Made by a program: the position numbers and the translations under genes
In this document: piece after piece, positions 19,157 through 27,518 of the stretch
How positions within the stretch are numbered: the stretch's first letter is position 1
Layout of the letters: every line of letters starts with the position of its first letter
Source: Deltaproteobacteria bacterium
GTDB lineage: Bacteria; Desulfobacterota; Desulfobulbia; Desulfobulbales; Desulfurivibrionaceae
DNA length: 63,316 bases
Direction of reading: 5' to 3'
Assembly (NCBI GenBank): GCA_013349285.1
Contig: DUZU01000013.1
Coordinates: forward strand, 1 to 63,316
Notes under the pieces: model-generated
The model's database searches: none
The model's input: only the letters and a program-made list of their open reading frames with translations
What the model was told of the DNA's origin: nothing

Positions 19157-20020
19157 TTACCTGAGGATCAGTACCGACGATTGACTGTTGGCCACCAGTT
19201 TTTCGATGAGGTTGCTGGAAAACATCTTGCCGAGCATCGATTTTTTCCCCATCCACAGGGCGATCATGCCCTCGTTGCTCGCCTTGGCGATGTATGCCTC
19301 AAGCCCTTCTTTTTCCACCAGTTTGATCCAGGCGTTGATCTGGCGATCCGTGTAATATTTCTGGATTTCCGCCATCTGCTTCTCGGTGTCTTCCTTTTTT
19401 TTCAGGCCCTTGGGACCGGTGAGGCCGACGATTTTCAGATCAGCATCATGCAGGGTTACGATCTGGTTGATCAATTCCAGCGACTCCTGCTGGATCTCGC
19501 TCTGGTCAAGACAGCTGATAATCTTTTTGGTCGGCCGCTGTTCCTTGATGACCAGCACCGAACAGCCTGCGTCCTTGGCGATTTTTTGGGGCAGGTTGAG
19601 GGTTTCGCCGTGCCATTGGCAGTCGGCGCCGTTGCTGCAGCCCAGAATAATGAGGTCGCATCCCTGTTGGTCCGCTTCCGCCATGATTTCCTTGATCGCG
19701 CTGCCGGCTCGCACCTTAAGATTGAGCGCTTTGGAGCTGTCCGGGGCGGCCCCAACCTGCCAGCCGCCATTGTCGGGGCTGAAAACCTCTTTGCCGGCCG
19801 GACTGGCGTAAGGTGAGTCTTTGCCGGTAAATTGAGCCAAAAAGCTGCTCTTGTGCGCCAGCATAGTGGCGGCCAGGGCTTGATCAAGGCCTGCGCTGGC
19901 GTTTGTCGACTGGATGCCGAGCATGGTGATGTCGGCCCAGGTGTTGGCTGCAAGTTTTGCTACTTCGGGGATAATCCCGGCGCTGTATGATTGGTTGTCC
20001 AATGCCAGTAATATTCGCAT
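19157..20020 (-). CDS. Tandem universal stress protein, divergent
   Basis: A 287-aa protein with two USP-like halves: residues 1-150, starting MRILLALDNQ and ending in CSVLVIKE, and 155-287, ending in SSVLILR. The canonical ATP signature G-2x-G-9x-G-S/T is not evident in either half, so it probably belongs to the non-ATP-binding class. It is the last gene of the operon, with a strong AAGGAGGG before ATG 20020 and a terminator after it. A stress-signalling or scaffold role is inferred from the family and from its neighbours. Confidence 0.85.
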   Translation of the reverse strand: MRILLALDNQSYSAGIIPEVAKLAANTWADITMLGIQSTNASAGLDQALAATMLAHKSSFLAQFTGKDSPYASPAGKEVFSPDNGGWQVGAAPDSSKALNLKVRAGSAIKEIMAEADQQGCDLIILGCSNGADCQWHGETLNLPQKIAKDAGCSVLVIKEQRPTKKIISCLDQSEIQQESLELINQIVTLHDADLKIVGLTGPKGLKKKEDTEKQMAEIQKYYTDRQINAWIKLVEKEGLEAYIAKASNEGMIALWMGKKSMLGKMFSSNLIEKLVANSQSSVLILR

Positions 20021-20083
20021 GATACCCTCCTTAACAGGTGGTGTTTTTTATCTGGATGTCGTTAGTTATTTTGGCCGCCCTGG

Positions 20084-20881
20084 TTACCGGCACAAAATGA
20101 GCGGGGTCGGGATGTGGGCCAGCATTTCCATGCGCGGACTTCTCCTGGTTGGAAAAGTGGTGATGGCCAGCCCGTATTCCCGAAATGAATCAGCCGCCTG
20201 TTCCGGGGTGCCGCAGATTACTTTGCTGCTCTGTACGCTGAAGCCGTTTTCCTTGAGCAGGCTTTCCGTGTCTGCAAGATAGCTGCCGCCTTCGCGCTTA
20301 TCCAGAAAAACCAGCTCATTGTTTTCTTGGAACTTGTAATGGACCAGATCAAAGTCAACCTTGGCGGTTTTGGCGATTTTAATAAATTGGGCGATGAGCT
20401 TTTGCGGATCAACCCCGTCGCCAACCAGGATCACCCCTTTCTTGGGAACCACCAGGTTTTTCAGCACCAGCATCGGGCAGGGGGATTTGCTATAGAGCGG
20501 CGAGGTGATCAGCCGGTAAAAATCATTGACGTTGGAGGTGTTGACGTTGCCTTCGACAAACAGCTCGTAGCGGCCTTTTCGCAATTCTTCCAGGATTTCA
20601 TCGTCTCGGTCGCCGACAAATATTTTAGGGTTGGCGATGAAGTTGCAGTTGGGGTTTTCGGTTTTTATCAGACGAAGCACCGTCTGCATCCCGGCCTCCT
20701 CGATCCCTCTTTCCCAGGTGCGCTGCACCCAGCCGGTGCCGGCGCTCCTTTGCTTGGCGTCCGGTTCCTCGACATGGGTGGCCTGGATCTGCATGGAGAG
20801 GATATCCGTAAGCTGGCCGGCGTAGCGCAGGGCAATACTGGAGGCCAGGTTTTCATCTATGTTAAGAAGTCCTTTAATCAT
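20084..20881 (-). CDS. Universal stress protein-like protein, divergent tandem form
   Basis: A 265-aa protein with a USP-like fold in two halves. The first (1-140) ends in the typical SPCPMLVLKN strand and the second contains GVILVGDGVD and ends IPTPLILCR. No ATP-binding G-2x-G-9x-G-S/T motif is visible. It is weaker as a USP than its neighbour, and the assignment rests on the repeated CPMLVLK-type ends plus context. It starts at ATG 20881 with a GAGG upstream, 37 nt after the receiver gene. Confidence 0.72.
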   Translation of the reverse strand: MIKGLLNIDENLASSIALRYAGQLTDILSMQIQATHVEEPDAKQRSAGTGWVQRTWERGIEEAGMQTVLRLIKTENPNCNFIANPKIFVGDRDDEILEELRKGRYELFVEGNVNTSNVNDFYRLITSPLYSKSPCPMLVLKNLVVPKKGVILVGDGVDPQKLIAQFIKIAKTAKVDFDLVHYKFQENNELVFLDKREGGSYLADTESLLKENGFSVQSSKVICGTPEQAADSFREYGLAITTFPTRRSPRMEMLAHIPTPLILCR

Positions 20882-20918
20882 TGTTCTACCTCAATCTGCT
20901 TGGTTGATGGCGGCTGAT

Positions 20919-21302
20919 CTAGCCCTGTTTCTTTTTCTCGGCCCGGCTGATAACATCGGCGATTTCGCCGAGCTTGAACGGTTTGGCGAGAAAGTCGAAA
21001 ACGCCTTTGCGGAAGGATTCCTTGGCGGTTTCCATGGTGGCGAAGCCGGTGATGACAATGACTTCGGTCTCGGGTGAGCGGCTTTTAACCTCGGTGAGAA
21101 ACTGCATGCCGTCCACACCTTCCATTTTCAGGTCGGTGATCACGATATCGAAGTTCTTTTCCCGGACCCGTTTCATGGCATCAATGCTCACGGTAAAGGT
21201 TTCCACCTCATAGCCCTTTTTTTCCAGGGAAGGTTTGAGGCGTTTGCTGACGATGGGTTCGTCGTCCAAGATCAAAATGGTTGTTTGCGCTTTATCTGTC
21301 AT
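20919..21302 (-). CDS. Single-domain response regulator (CheY-like receiver)
   Basis: A 127-aa receiver domain with all phosphorylation residues: acidic pair Asp13-Asp14, phospho-acceptor Asp57 (VITDLKM), Thr in VITGFA and the conserved Lys in LAKPF. There is no output domain. It overlaps the 3' end of the upstream ATP-grasp gene by 11 nt and has a GGAGG before ATG 21302. The partner could be the kinase at 27519-28937, making it a phosphate sink or a second output besides the NtrC-type regulator. That link is inference. Confidence 0.92.
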   Translation of the reverse strand: MTDKAQTTILILDDEPIVSKRLKPSLEKKGYEVETFTVSIDAMKRVREKNFDIVITDLKMEGVDGMQFLTEVKSRSPETEVIVITGFATMETAKESFRKGVFDFLAKPFKLGEIADVISRAEKKKQG

Positions 21303-23865
21303 GGTTTTCCTCCATAAGGGAATTCAGTTGAGTGATGTACTCGTTTATACTCTGGTCGCTGACCATTTTCACGTCGAGCTGCCGGGTGAAACCGATCAGC
21401 AGGCCGAGAAGATACAGCCTCTTGCGTAGGCCGGTCTTGTCCAGTTTCTTTACCCGGGCCACAACCAGATCATCGTGGGTTTCCACACGAAAATCCTGGC
21501 TCGCCAGAACCTGGCCCAGAAATTGTGCCCTCCGTGCTCGGCGGCAGGAGTCGGTAACTCCGCCGAAAAATCGGAAGTATGCATAATTATCGTTAATGTT
21601 ATCGGTTAGATAGGTATCGATCATGGTGAAGTGATAGCCAAGCCGCAGGCTAACATTGGCATAACAGTCGGACACCACCGCCAGGTTGCGCCCCACATGT
21701 TCCGGCGCGGCCAGTTCCGGGGAAAAGGTTCGGGTCAGGCTGGACATGAAGCTGCCTACATCCACGGACATCGGCTCATTGTTCCAGGCCTTGGGATGGG
21801 CCAGGCCCTCCAGCATGGCCAGCATGGGGACGGACGCGATGTCACTATGTTTGATCAGGCCCTCTTTGTTTTTTGTCTTAAGGCCACCGCCGATATCAAT
21901 CATGATCAGATCAATGGGGATGGGCCAATCCAGTTTGCCGGCCGCGCTGCGGTGATCGTGGTTCTGGTAATAATTATGATCGATCAGTTCGTTTACCGCC
22001 TTTTCATGGACAAAGCGGGTAATATCATGAAAGGTGTGGCAGGAGCGGGGCGCAAAGTTTTTATCGGCCGGGTCCAGGAGGTTTAACGGTTCTATCTTGC
22101 GTAACACCCGGCGCAGGAGCCGATATTCTTCGGTTTCGGCCAGGTCGTCCTCGGTAAGGGCGTATTCTTCGAGTTCTTTCACAATCCCTTGGTAGATGAT
22201 TTTTTCTTCGGTATCAATGGTGATGGCCTGACCGTGCTGGAGTAATTTTGTGGCCTGGCCGGTGTTCAGCAGGCAAGGGACGCGGAATTCCCTGGCAATG
22301 GTGGCAAGGTGGCCGGTGGTCGAGCCCACATCGGTAATGATCCCGGCGGCGCCCCGCAAAACCTTGGCCAGCAGCGGTGAGGCATGGCGGGCCACCAGGA
22401 TTGATCCAACCGGAAAATGCCGGAGATCCTCTTCCTTGCTCATTAAAAAAACCGGGCCGGACCCCACGCCTTTTTGCGCGGTCTCGCCTTGATCCCTCAG
22501 AAGAACCGGGTAGTTTCTGGTCAGCTTGGCCAAGGCGCCGGGTTTGATCTTCGGCGGCGCGGCAATGGCCAAGCGGCGGGCCTGAAGGAGAACAAGTTCC
22601 CCCTCTTGGTTAATGGTGAATTCGATATCCTGCGGGTATTTAAAATATTTTTCAATAAGCAGGCCGGTGGCCGCTATTTTTTGGATTTGGATGTTGTCCA
22701 GGCAGGCGGTGTCTTGTCGGTCGCCGGATACCGGGTGCTCCTTGGTGCCGCCGTTTTTTAGCAAGGTCAGGGCTTTTTTCTTGTGAACCAGGTTAACGGC
22801 GGTAATCTTATGCGGGGTTGACCGGCTGATCGCAAAGCTATCGGCGTTGGCCCGCCCGGAAACCAGCGGCCCGCCCAATCCCCAGGTTGCACTGAGCATC
22901 ATTTTATGTTGTTCGGGGTGGCTGGGGTCCATGGTATACAGGACGCCGCTCACCTTGCTGTCGATCATTTCCTGGCAGGCCACCGCCATTGCCACTTCGC
23001 CCTCGTCAAAACCGATGGTGCGCCGGTAAAGCATGGCTTTTTCGCCGTAGGTATCGGCCAGGATCTGCAGATAGGTTTTGGCCAGCTCCGTGGCCTGGAC
23101 ATTGAGAATGGTGGTGTACTGCCCGGCAAAGGTGCGTTCCCCGTCTTCGCCAAAGGCGCTGCTGCGCACGGCCAGATAGATTTTTTTAAGGGAACGTTTG
23201 CCGGCCAGCTGCTCAAGGGCGCGGTTTAGATCTTTTTCCAGTTTTGCCGGCAACTTGCCGTTGATAATCAGCTTTCGGATTTCGGCGGAGGCGGCGGCCA
23301 CGTCTATTTTTTCCTGGTGCCAGCTTTGTAAGATCGTGCTTATCTTGGGCTCCAGGTCGTTGCTCTTGATAAATTCCAGATAGGCGCCGGTGGTTATCGC
23401 AAAGCCGGCCGGGATTTTAAGGTCGAGGTTGGCGGCCACTTCGGCCAAAAAGGCATTCTTGCCGCCCACGGCTTCGACCAGGTTCCGGTTGATGTTGCGG
23501 TAAGGTATTACAAAATCAGCAACCGGGCAGGTGAAACGTCCGGCCAGGTCGCCCTCGATGGCGGCCCTGATCCGCTGAAAAGCACGGTGGAGATCCCGGT
23601 ATTTTTTGGGAGCGATGCTATCCAGGGTAAAGATCAGTTTTTCGACCCGGTTGCTGATTTCCAAAGACATGGTGTGGACATGTTGCCGGTCAAAGATATA
23701 ATCACCGCCAAGGGTATCGTTGGCTTTGGCGATAAGCTCCAGGATCTGGTTGTTGATGTCCAGAATCTCCTGAAATCTTTCAAAGAGAACGGCAAAGGAA
23801 GATGGTTCTCCCTTGCTTACCCGATGAAATAATTTATCGCTTATCTGAGTGAATATATTCTTCAT
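21292..23865 (-). CDS. PEP synthase-related protein: ATP-grasp plus phosphohistidine domain, no PEP barrel, novel C-terminus
   Basis: An 857-aa protein related to PEP synthase and pyruvate phosphate dikinase. Residues 1-115 are helical. An ATP-grasp domain follows, with VGGKNAFLAEV and VRSSAFGEDGERTFAGQY. A swivelling phosphohistidine domain has its His at residue 519 in GSTTGHLATIARE. The C-terminal TIM barrel that binds PEP or pyruvate is missing; residues about 590-857 match nothing I know. It could phosphorylate its own His from ATP and pass phosphate to an unknown acceptor, as rifampin phosphotransferase does. It lies between a TIGR02186 gene and a receiver gene. The fold call is secure; the function is unknown. 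Confidence 0.85.
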   Translation of the reverse strand: MKNIFTQISDKLFHRVSKGEPSSFAVLFERFQEILDINNQILELIAKANDTLGGDYIFDRQHVHTMSLEISNRVEKLIFTLDSIAPKKYRDLHRAFQRIRAAIEGDLAGRFTCPVADFVIPYRNINRNLVEAVGGKNAFLAEVAANLDLKIPAGFAITTGAYLEFIKSNDLEPKISTILQSWHQEKIDVAAASAEIRKLIINGKLPAKLEKDLNRALEQLAGKRSLKKIYLAVRSSAFGEDGERTFAGQYTTILNVQATELAKTYLQILADTYGEKAMLYRRTIGFDEGEVAMAVACQEMIDSKVSGVLYTMDPSHPEQHKMMLSATWGLGGPLVSGRANADSFAISRSTPHKITAVNLVHKKKALTLLKNGGTKEHPVSGDRQDTACLDNIQIQKIAATGLLIEKYFKYPQDIEFTINQEGELVLLQARRLAIAAPPKIKPGALAKLTRNYPVLLRDQGETAQKGVGSGPVFLMSKEEDLRHFPVGSILVARHASPLLAKVLRGAAGIITDVGSTTGHLATIAREFRVPCLLNTGQATKLLQHGQAITIDTEEKIIYQGIVKELEEYALTEDDLAETEEYRLLRRVLRKIEPLNLLDPADKNFAPRSCHTFHDITRFVHEKAVNELIDHNYYQNHDHRSAAGKLDWPIPIDLIMIDIGGGLKTKNKEGLIKHSDIASVPMLAMLEGLAHPKAWNNEPMSVDVGSFMSSLTRTFSPELAAPEHVGRNLAVVSDCYANVSLRLGYHFTMIDTYLTDNINDNYAYFRFFGGVTDSCRRARRAQFLGQVLASQDFRVETHDDLVVARVKKLDKTGLRKRLYLLGLLIGFTRQLDVKMVSDQSINEYITQLNSLMEENHDR

Positions 23866-23903
23866 GCTCTGTCCGTGGTGGTTACGCTTGCGGCTTTGTA
23901 AAC

Positions 23904-24674
23904 TTAATGAGCGCCGCCTTTGCTCTTAAATAAAATTCCGGTGAAAAGACCGGCGCCGATGGCGATCAGTACCGCCATAACGCCAAAGAAAATGGGCTTG
24001 CCGAAGGCGAGTTTGGTCAGCTCGGCCGGGAAGCCGATCATCTCAATTTTCATTTCCTTGGAAGCGATTCCGATCAAATGACCGTTTTGGGCGGCGGCGA
24101 GTTCAACCGTGTAGCGGCCCGGTTTCATCATAGTCGGAATGGTCATTTCCACGGTGAAGGTTTTTGTGTCGTTTTCAATCGGGCCATAGCTGACGGCATC
24201 CTGGTGGGTGATATACAGTCCATCTTTTTGCTTCAGCTTGAGAAATTCACCGAACAGAAAATCTTTGTCCTCGGTGGCCGGCAAAATTTCGACTTTTTCT
24301 TTCAGTGCATGGAAGCTGAAAGGGCTTACCGGTGATGCCTCCAGATCGGTGATGGCCGCAGGCGTATACAGCATAACGACGGTCGGCGCATTTTCAAAGG
24401 AAACATCGCCGGTGTTCATCCACAACAGACCGCCGACCTTGCCTTTTTTCTTCAGATGCAATTCTTCGCCCGAGCCGGTAACGCGAACAACGGCTTCGGC
24501 AGTGGCTGGGATCTGGCCGGTGACCTTAACCGTGGTGCCGTTATAAAAGGCGCTGATCTGAACAACGGCCGGCTCAAGGCTGAGGTTGATGTCATTTTCG
24601 GCAAAGGCGTTAGCCGTAAGGCCGGCCAGTACCAACATGGTGCAGCTTAATAACAGTATAATGGTTTTTTTCAT
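23904..24674 (-). CDS. TIGR02186/Alph_Pro_TM family membrane-anchored protein
   Basis: A 256-aa protein with a signal peptide (residues 1-25, ending NAFA), a beta-rich extracytoplasmic domain of about 200 residues, and one C-terminal transmembrane helix (about 226-250) with a short basic tail. This layout and the opening LSLEPAVVQISAFYNGTTV fit the TIGR02186 (Alph_Pro_TM) family. To my knowledge such proteins are often encoded next to TauE/SafE permeases, as here: the ATG is 1 nt from the tauE stop. A periplasmic partner or sensor for the permease is an inference; no activity is known. Confidence 0.8.
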   Translation of the reverse strand: MKKTIILLLSCTMLVLAGLTANAFAENDINLSLEPAVVQISAFYNGTTVKVTGQIPATAEAVVRVTGSGEELHLKKKGKVGGLLWMNTGDVSFENAPTVVMLYTPAAITDLEASPVSPFSFHALKEKVEILPATEDKDFLFGEFLKLKQKDGLYITHQDAVSYGPIENDTKTFTVEMTIPTMMKPGRYTVELAAAQNGHLIGIASKEMKIEMIGFPAELTKLAFGKPIFFGVMAVLIAIGAGLFTGILFKSKGGAH

Positions 24675-24675
24675 T

Positions 24676-25608
24676 TTAATGGCCTCCTTTCATGGCAATC
24701 AAAATATCCGGGGTCATCAGGAGCCCGGCCAGCATTTTTACGCAAACCAGCAGAACCAGAGAGGCAAGCAGAATCTTCAATTGGTCGCCTTTAAGTTTTT
24801 TACTCACCTTGGTGCCGACCTGGGCGCCGATGGTGGAGCCGAGCAGCAGCAGCAGGGCGAGCACGAAATCAACGGTGTGGTTACTGTTGGCCTGCATAAT
24901 GGTTACGTTGACGCAGGTGAACAGGATCTGGAACAGGCTGGTGCCGACTACGACATGCATGGGCATTCTGAGCAGATAGACCATTACCGGCACCATGATG
25001 AAACCGCCGCCGACGCCCATGATCGCCGCAAGAACGCCGACCATGGTTCCGAAAAACAGAGGAAGGACCATGGAGATGGTGACCCCTGATTTCTCAAATT
25101 TGCTTTGCAGGGGCAGCATGTTGAGAATCCGCGCGTAAGTGGATTCCTTTTGGGGGGCGCTTTTCACAACCGGCGCGTCATCCGTGGTTTTTTTCAACCC
25201 CTGCAAGCTTTCCCAGAACATGTAGCCGCCGACTCCGCCCAGCATAATGACGTAAGTCACGCTGATCAGGAAATCCGCATTGCCCATCGCCCGCAGGAGC
25301 TTGATGACCTGGACTCCCACCGTGCCGCCGACGATGCCGCCGATCAGCAGCAACACCCCCATTTTGACGTCAACATTGCCGAGGCGCCAATGGGCCAGAG
25401 TGCCGGAGGTCGAGGCGCCGACGATCTGGTTGGAGTCGGAAGCGGCGGCGACCGTGGCCGGGATTCCGAACATGATCAGCAGGGGGGTCATTAAAAAACC
25501 GCCGCCTACCCCGAAAATTCCCGACAGCAGGCCGACAAAGCCGCCCAGGCCGAAGATGGTTAGGATATTTACGCTGTTTCCCGCAATGGGAAGATACATT
25601 TGCCACAT
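24676..25608 (-). CDS. TauE/SafE family sulfite/sulfonate-type exporter permease
   Basis: A 310-aa inner-membrane protein with two homologous halves, each opening with a glycine-rich helix (GGFVGLLSGIFGVGGGFLMTP and GVLAAIMGVGGGFIMVP), the hallmark of TauE/SafE (DUF81) carriers. About eight transmembrane segments are visible, with a charged cytoplasmic loop near residues 140-170. Members export sulfite, sulfoacetate or related organosulfur anions; the substrate here is unknown. It is the first gene of a six-gene operon, with AAGGAG before ATG 25608, and is transcribed from the sigma-54 promoter about 210 nt upstream. Confidence 0.9.
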   Translation of the reverse strand: MWQMYLPIAGNSVNILTIFGLGGFVGLLSGIFGVGGGFLMTPLLIMFGIPATVAAASDSNQIVGASTSGTLAHWRLGNVDVKMGVLLLIGGIVGGTVGVQVIKLLRAMGNADFLISVTYVIMLGGVGGYMFWESLQGLKKTTDDAPVVKSAPQKESTYARILNMLPLQSKFEKSGVTISMVLPLFFGTMVGVLAAIMGVGGGFIMVPVMVYLLRMPMHVVVGTSLFQILFTCVNVTIMQANSNHTVDFVLALLLLLGSTIGAQVGTKVSKKLKGDQLKILLASLVLLVCVKMLAGLLMTPDILIAMKGGH

Positions 25609-25817
25609 TTTGTTGCTTCTCCTTTACTTGGTTTTATGTTGTAAATTTTTGCCGGCAGAAGGGCTTAATTTCCCCGCACCCGGCAAATAACTTGGTCTCG
25701 TATGGCGCTGACTCCCAATCTGTTTTGTTTGTCCCTGATTCCCTGGCGAAGAACAGGTTGAAACCGCCATCGGTTGCGGATTGCAAGTCTCGGTGAACCG
25801 GTAGCGCGCATATGGAT

Positions 25818-25833
25818 AGCAAGGAGCGTGCCA
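25818..25833 (-). promoter_or_regulatory. Sigma-54 promoter for the tauE-usp operon
   Basis: The minus strand reads TGGCACG from 25833, then four bases, then TTGCT (25822 to 25818): a perfect fit to TGGCACG-N4-TTGCW, with a pyrimidine before the TGG as preferred. Transcription should start near 25807. The adjacent NtrC-family activator, with an intact sigma-54 contact loop, is the obvious regulator. Confidence 0.9.
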
Positions 25834-26066
25834 AGTAAGGGGGCGGGGAGTCGGGTGAAGAAGTGAGCGTGGTAAGTCGAGTTATTTCAATTAGTTATGA
25901 GCGTGGTGGTGGCTGGGTTATTTGTGGTGAGACCCTATGGGCAATCAGGGCGAGCTGGGGCCGGCGGCTGATCCGTAATCGGCTTTAAGCGCGGGGTGGG
26001 CATGGTTGTAGGTGATAAAGGGGGGGGGAGTTGGCGGGGCGGAGCGCACTCATGTTCGGTGTTCAT

Positions 26067-26080
26067 GTTTCATAATGAAA
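26067..26080. repeat. Candidate activator-binding site 1
   Basis: GTTTCATAATGAAA contains a perfect inverted repeat, TTTCAT and ATGAAA around a single A. It lies about 245 nt upstream of the sigma-54 promoter and shares 12 of 14 bases with the site at 26149-26162. The two centres are 82 nt apart, close to eight helical turns. This would suit an enhancer site for the NtrC-type protein. Confidence 0.5.
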
Positions 26081-26148
26081 TATTTCTGAATTTTCGATCG
26101 TAACGTATTGAAGTATGGTGGAAAATTAAGCCTTAGTCTGAAATGCGT

Positions 26149-26162
26149 GTTTCAAAATGAAC
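26149..26162. repeat. Candidate activator-binding site 2
   Basis: GTTTCAAAATGAAC has the inverted repeat TTCA-AAA-TGAA and matches the site at 26067-26080 at 12 of 14 positions. It touches the stop codon of the regulator gene. A pair of similar palindromes upstream of a -24/-12 promoter is the usual enhancer layout, though this distance is longer than average. Confidence 0.42.
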
Positions 26163-27517
26163 TAACCCTCGTGGCTGTCCAGTTTATATTTTTTCATGCG
26201 GCGCCACAGGGTGGTTCGGGGCAGATTGAGGATGGTGCTGGCCAGATTTTTATTATAATCGGTTTTTTCCAGGACCTTGGCAATGTGCTGCTTTTCCACT
26301 TCATCAAGGGAGAGCAGGTTTTCGTCGCCGAAATTTCCGAGGCTGGTTTTTCGCAGCCTGGCCGGCAGGTCGCGCAGGCGCAGTTCGTCGCCGTCCGCCA
26401 GGGCCACGGCCCGCTGGATGATATTTTCCAACTCCCGGACATTGCCGGGGAAATCATAGTTGTTGAGCAACTCGGCGGCTTGGGGGGAGAGGCCGCTGAT
26501 ATTTTTGTTAAAGGCCAGATTGAATTTATCGATAAAGTGGGAGGCCAGGGTGGGGATGTCTTCCCGCCGTTCGCTGAGCCGCGGCAGATGGAGGCCGACC
26601 ACGTTGAGCCGGTAGAAGAGGTCCTCCCGGAAGGAGCCGCGTTCAATGGCCTGTTTCAGATCGACATTGGTGGCGGCGATGATCCTGATATCAAGGTCAA
26701 TGGGCTTGGTGCCGCCGACCCGGAGGATTTGTCGTTCCTGCAGGACATGGAGGAGCTTGACCTGCATGGACATCGGCATCTCGCCGATTTCATCAAGCAG
26801 TACGGTGCCGCCGGCGGCTGATTCAAAAAGGCCGATTTTGGTCTGGGTGGCTCCGGTAAAAGCCCCTTTTTCATAACCAAACAATTCGCTGCAGATCAAC
26901 TCCTCGGTAAAGCCGCCGCAGTTGAAATAAACAAAGGGGTTGTCCTTGCGGGGACTCAAGGCATGGATGGCCCGGGCAACCATCTGTTTGCCGGTGCCGG
27001 TTTCCGCCTGGAGCAGGACATTGCAGTTAACTTGCGCCACTTTGGTGATCATGGCGAAGATTTCCTGCATGGCCGGGCTGCTGCCGACCAGGCCAACCAT
27101 GGGCCCATCATTGCCCATCGCCATTTTCAGTCGGCGATTTTCCAGGCGCAGTTCAATTTTTTCTCGGGCCCGCTTGGCCACCAGGCGAATGTCATGCCTT
27201 TTGCACGGTTTGGTGATGTAGTGGAAGGCTCCTTTCTGGGTGGCATCCAGGGCGCTTTCCACCGAAGCATGGCCGGTGATAATTATGGCTTCGCTGTCTT
27301 CGTTATATTGTTTGACCAGATTGAGAATTTCCAAGCCATCCATGTCGGGCAGTTGCAGGTCGATAAAGACAATCTGGAATGGCTCCTGCTGCATTCTGGC
27401 CAGAAAGGGGCGGCCGGCAAGGAAGATCTCCACCGCAAAACCCTCCTGTTCCAGGGTTCGGCCGACAAGTTTGGCGGCGGTTTCCTCGTCATCAATTACC
27501 GCAACCCGAATCGTCAT
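26162..27517 (-). CDS. NtrC-family sigma-54-dependent response regulator
   Basis: A 451-aa activator with three domains: a receiver (residues 1-120, phospho-acceptor Asp53 in FIDLQLP), an AAA+ domain (about 140-380) with the Walker A variant AETGTGK, the sigma-54 contact loop GAFTGA and an arginine-finger region, and a Fis-type helix-turn-helix (about 405-447). The intact GAFTGA shows it can activate sigma-54 polymerase. It is encoded 1 nt after its probable kinase and just upstream of the sigma-54 promoter of the tauE operon, which is its most likely target. Confidence 0.95.
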   Translation of the reverse strand: MTIRVAVIDDEETAAKLVGRTLEQEGFAVEIFLAGRPFLARMQQEPFQIVFIDLQLPDMDGLEILNLVKQYNEDSEAIIITGHASVESALDATQKGAFHYITKPCKRHDIRLVAKRAREKIELRLENRRLKMAMGNDGPMVGLVGSSPAMQEIFAMITKVAQVNCNVLLQAETGTGKQMVARAIHALSPRKDNPFVYFNCGGFTEELICSELFGYEKGAFTGATQTKIGLFESAAGGTVLLDEIGEMPMSMQVKLLHVLQERQILRVGGTKPIDLDIRIIAATNVDLKQAIERGSFREDLFYRLNVVGLHLPRLSERREDIPTLASHFIDKFNLAFNKNISGLSPQAAELLNNYDFPGNVRELENIIQRAVALADGDELRLRDLPARLRKTSLGNFGDENLLSLDEVEKQHIAKVLEKTDYNKNLASTILNLPRTTLWRRMKKYKLDSHEG

Positions 27518-27518
27518 C

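Larger units (their letters stand above)
25609..26161. promoter_or_regulatory. 553-nt regulatory region upstream of the tauE operon
   Basis: No gene is convincing in this gap between the tauE start and the end of the NtrC-type gene. It holds a perfect sigma-54 promoter (25818-25833), two related inverted repeats far upstream (26067-26080 and 26149-26162), and a direct repeat TGAGCGTGGT at 25864-25873 and 25898-25907. The predicted leader of about 200 nt (25609-25807) has no obvious riboswitch. Base composition is uneven, with a G-rich stretch at 26019-26045. Confidence 0.7.

Noticed and set aside
25634..25834. Minus-strand 66-aa ORF in the tauE leader region
   Set aside because: It would start upstream of the predicted transcription start, spans the sigma-54 promoter, and its sequence resembles no protein.
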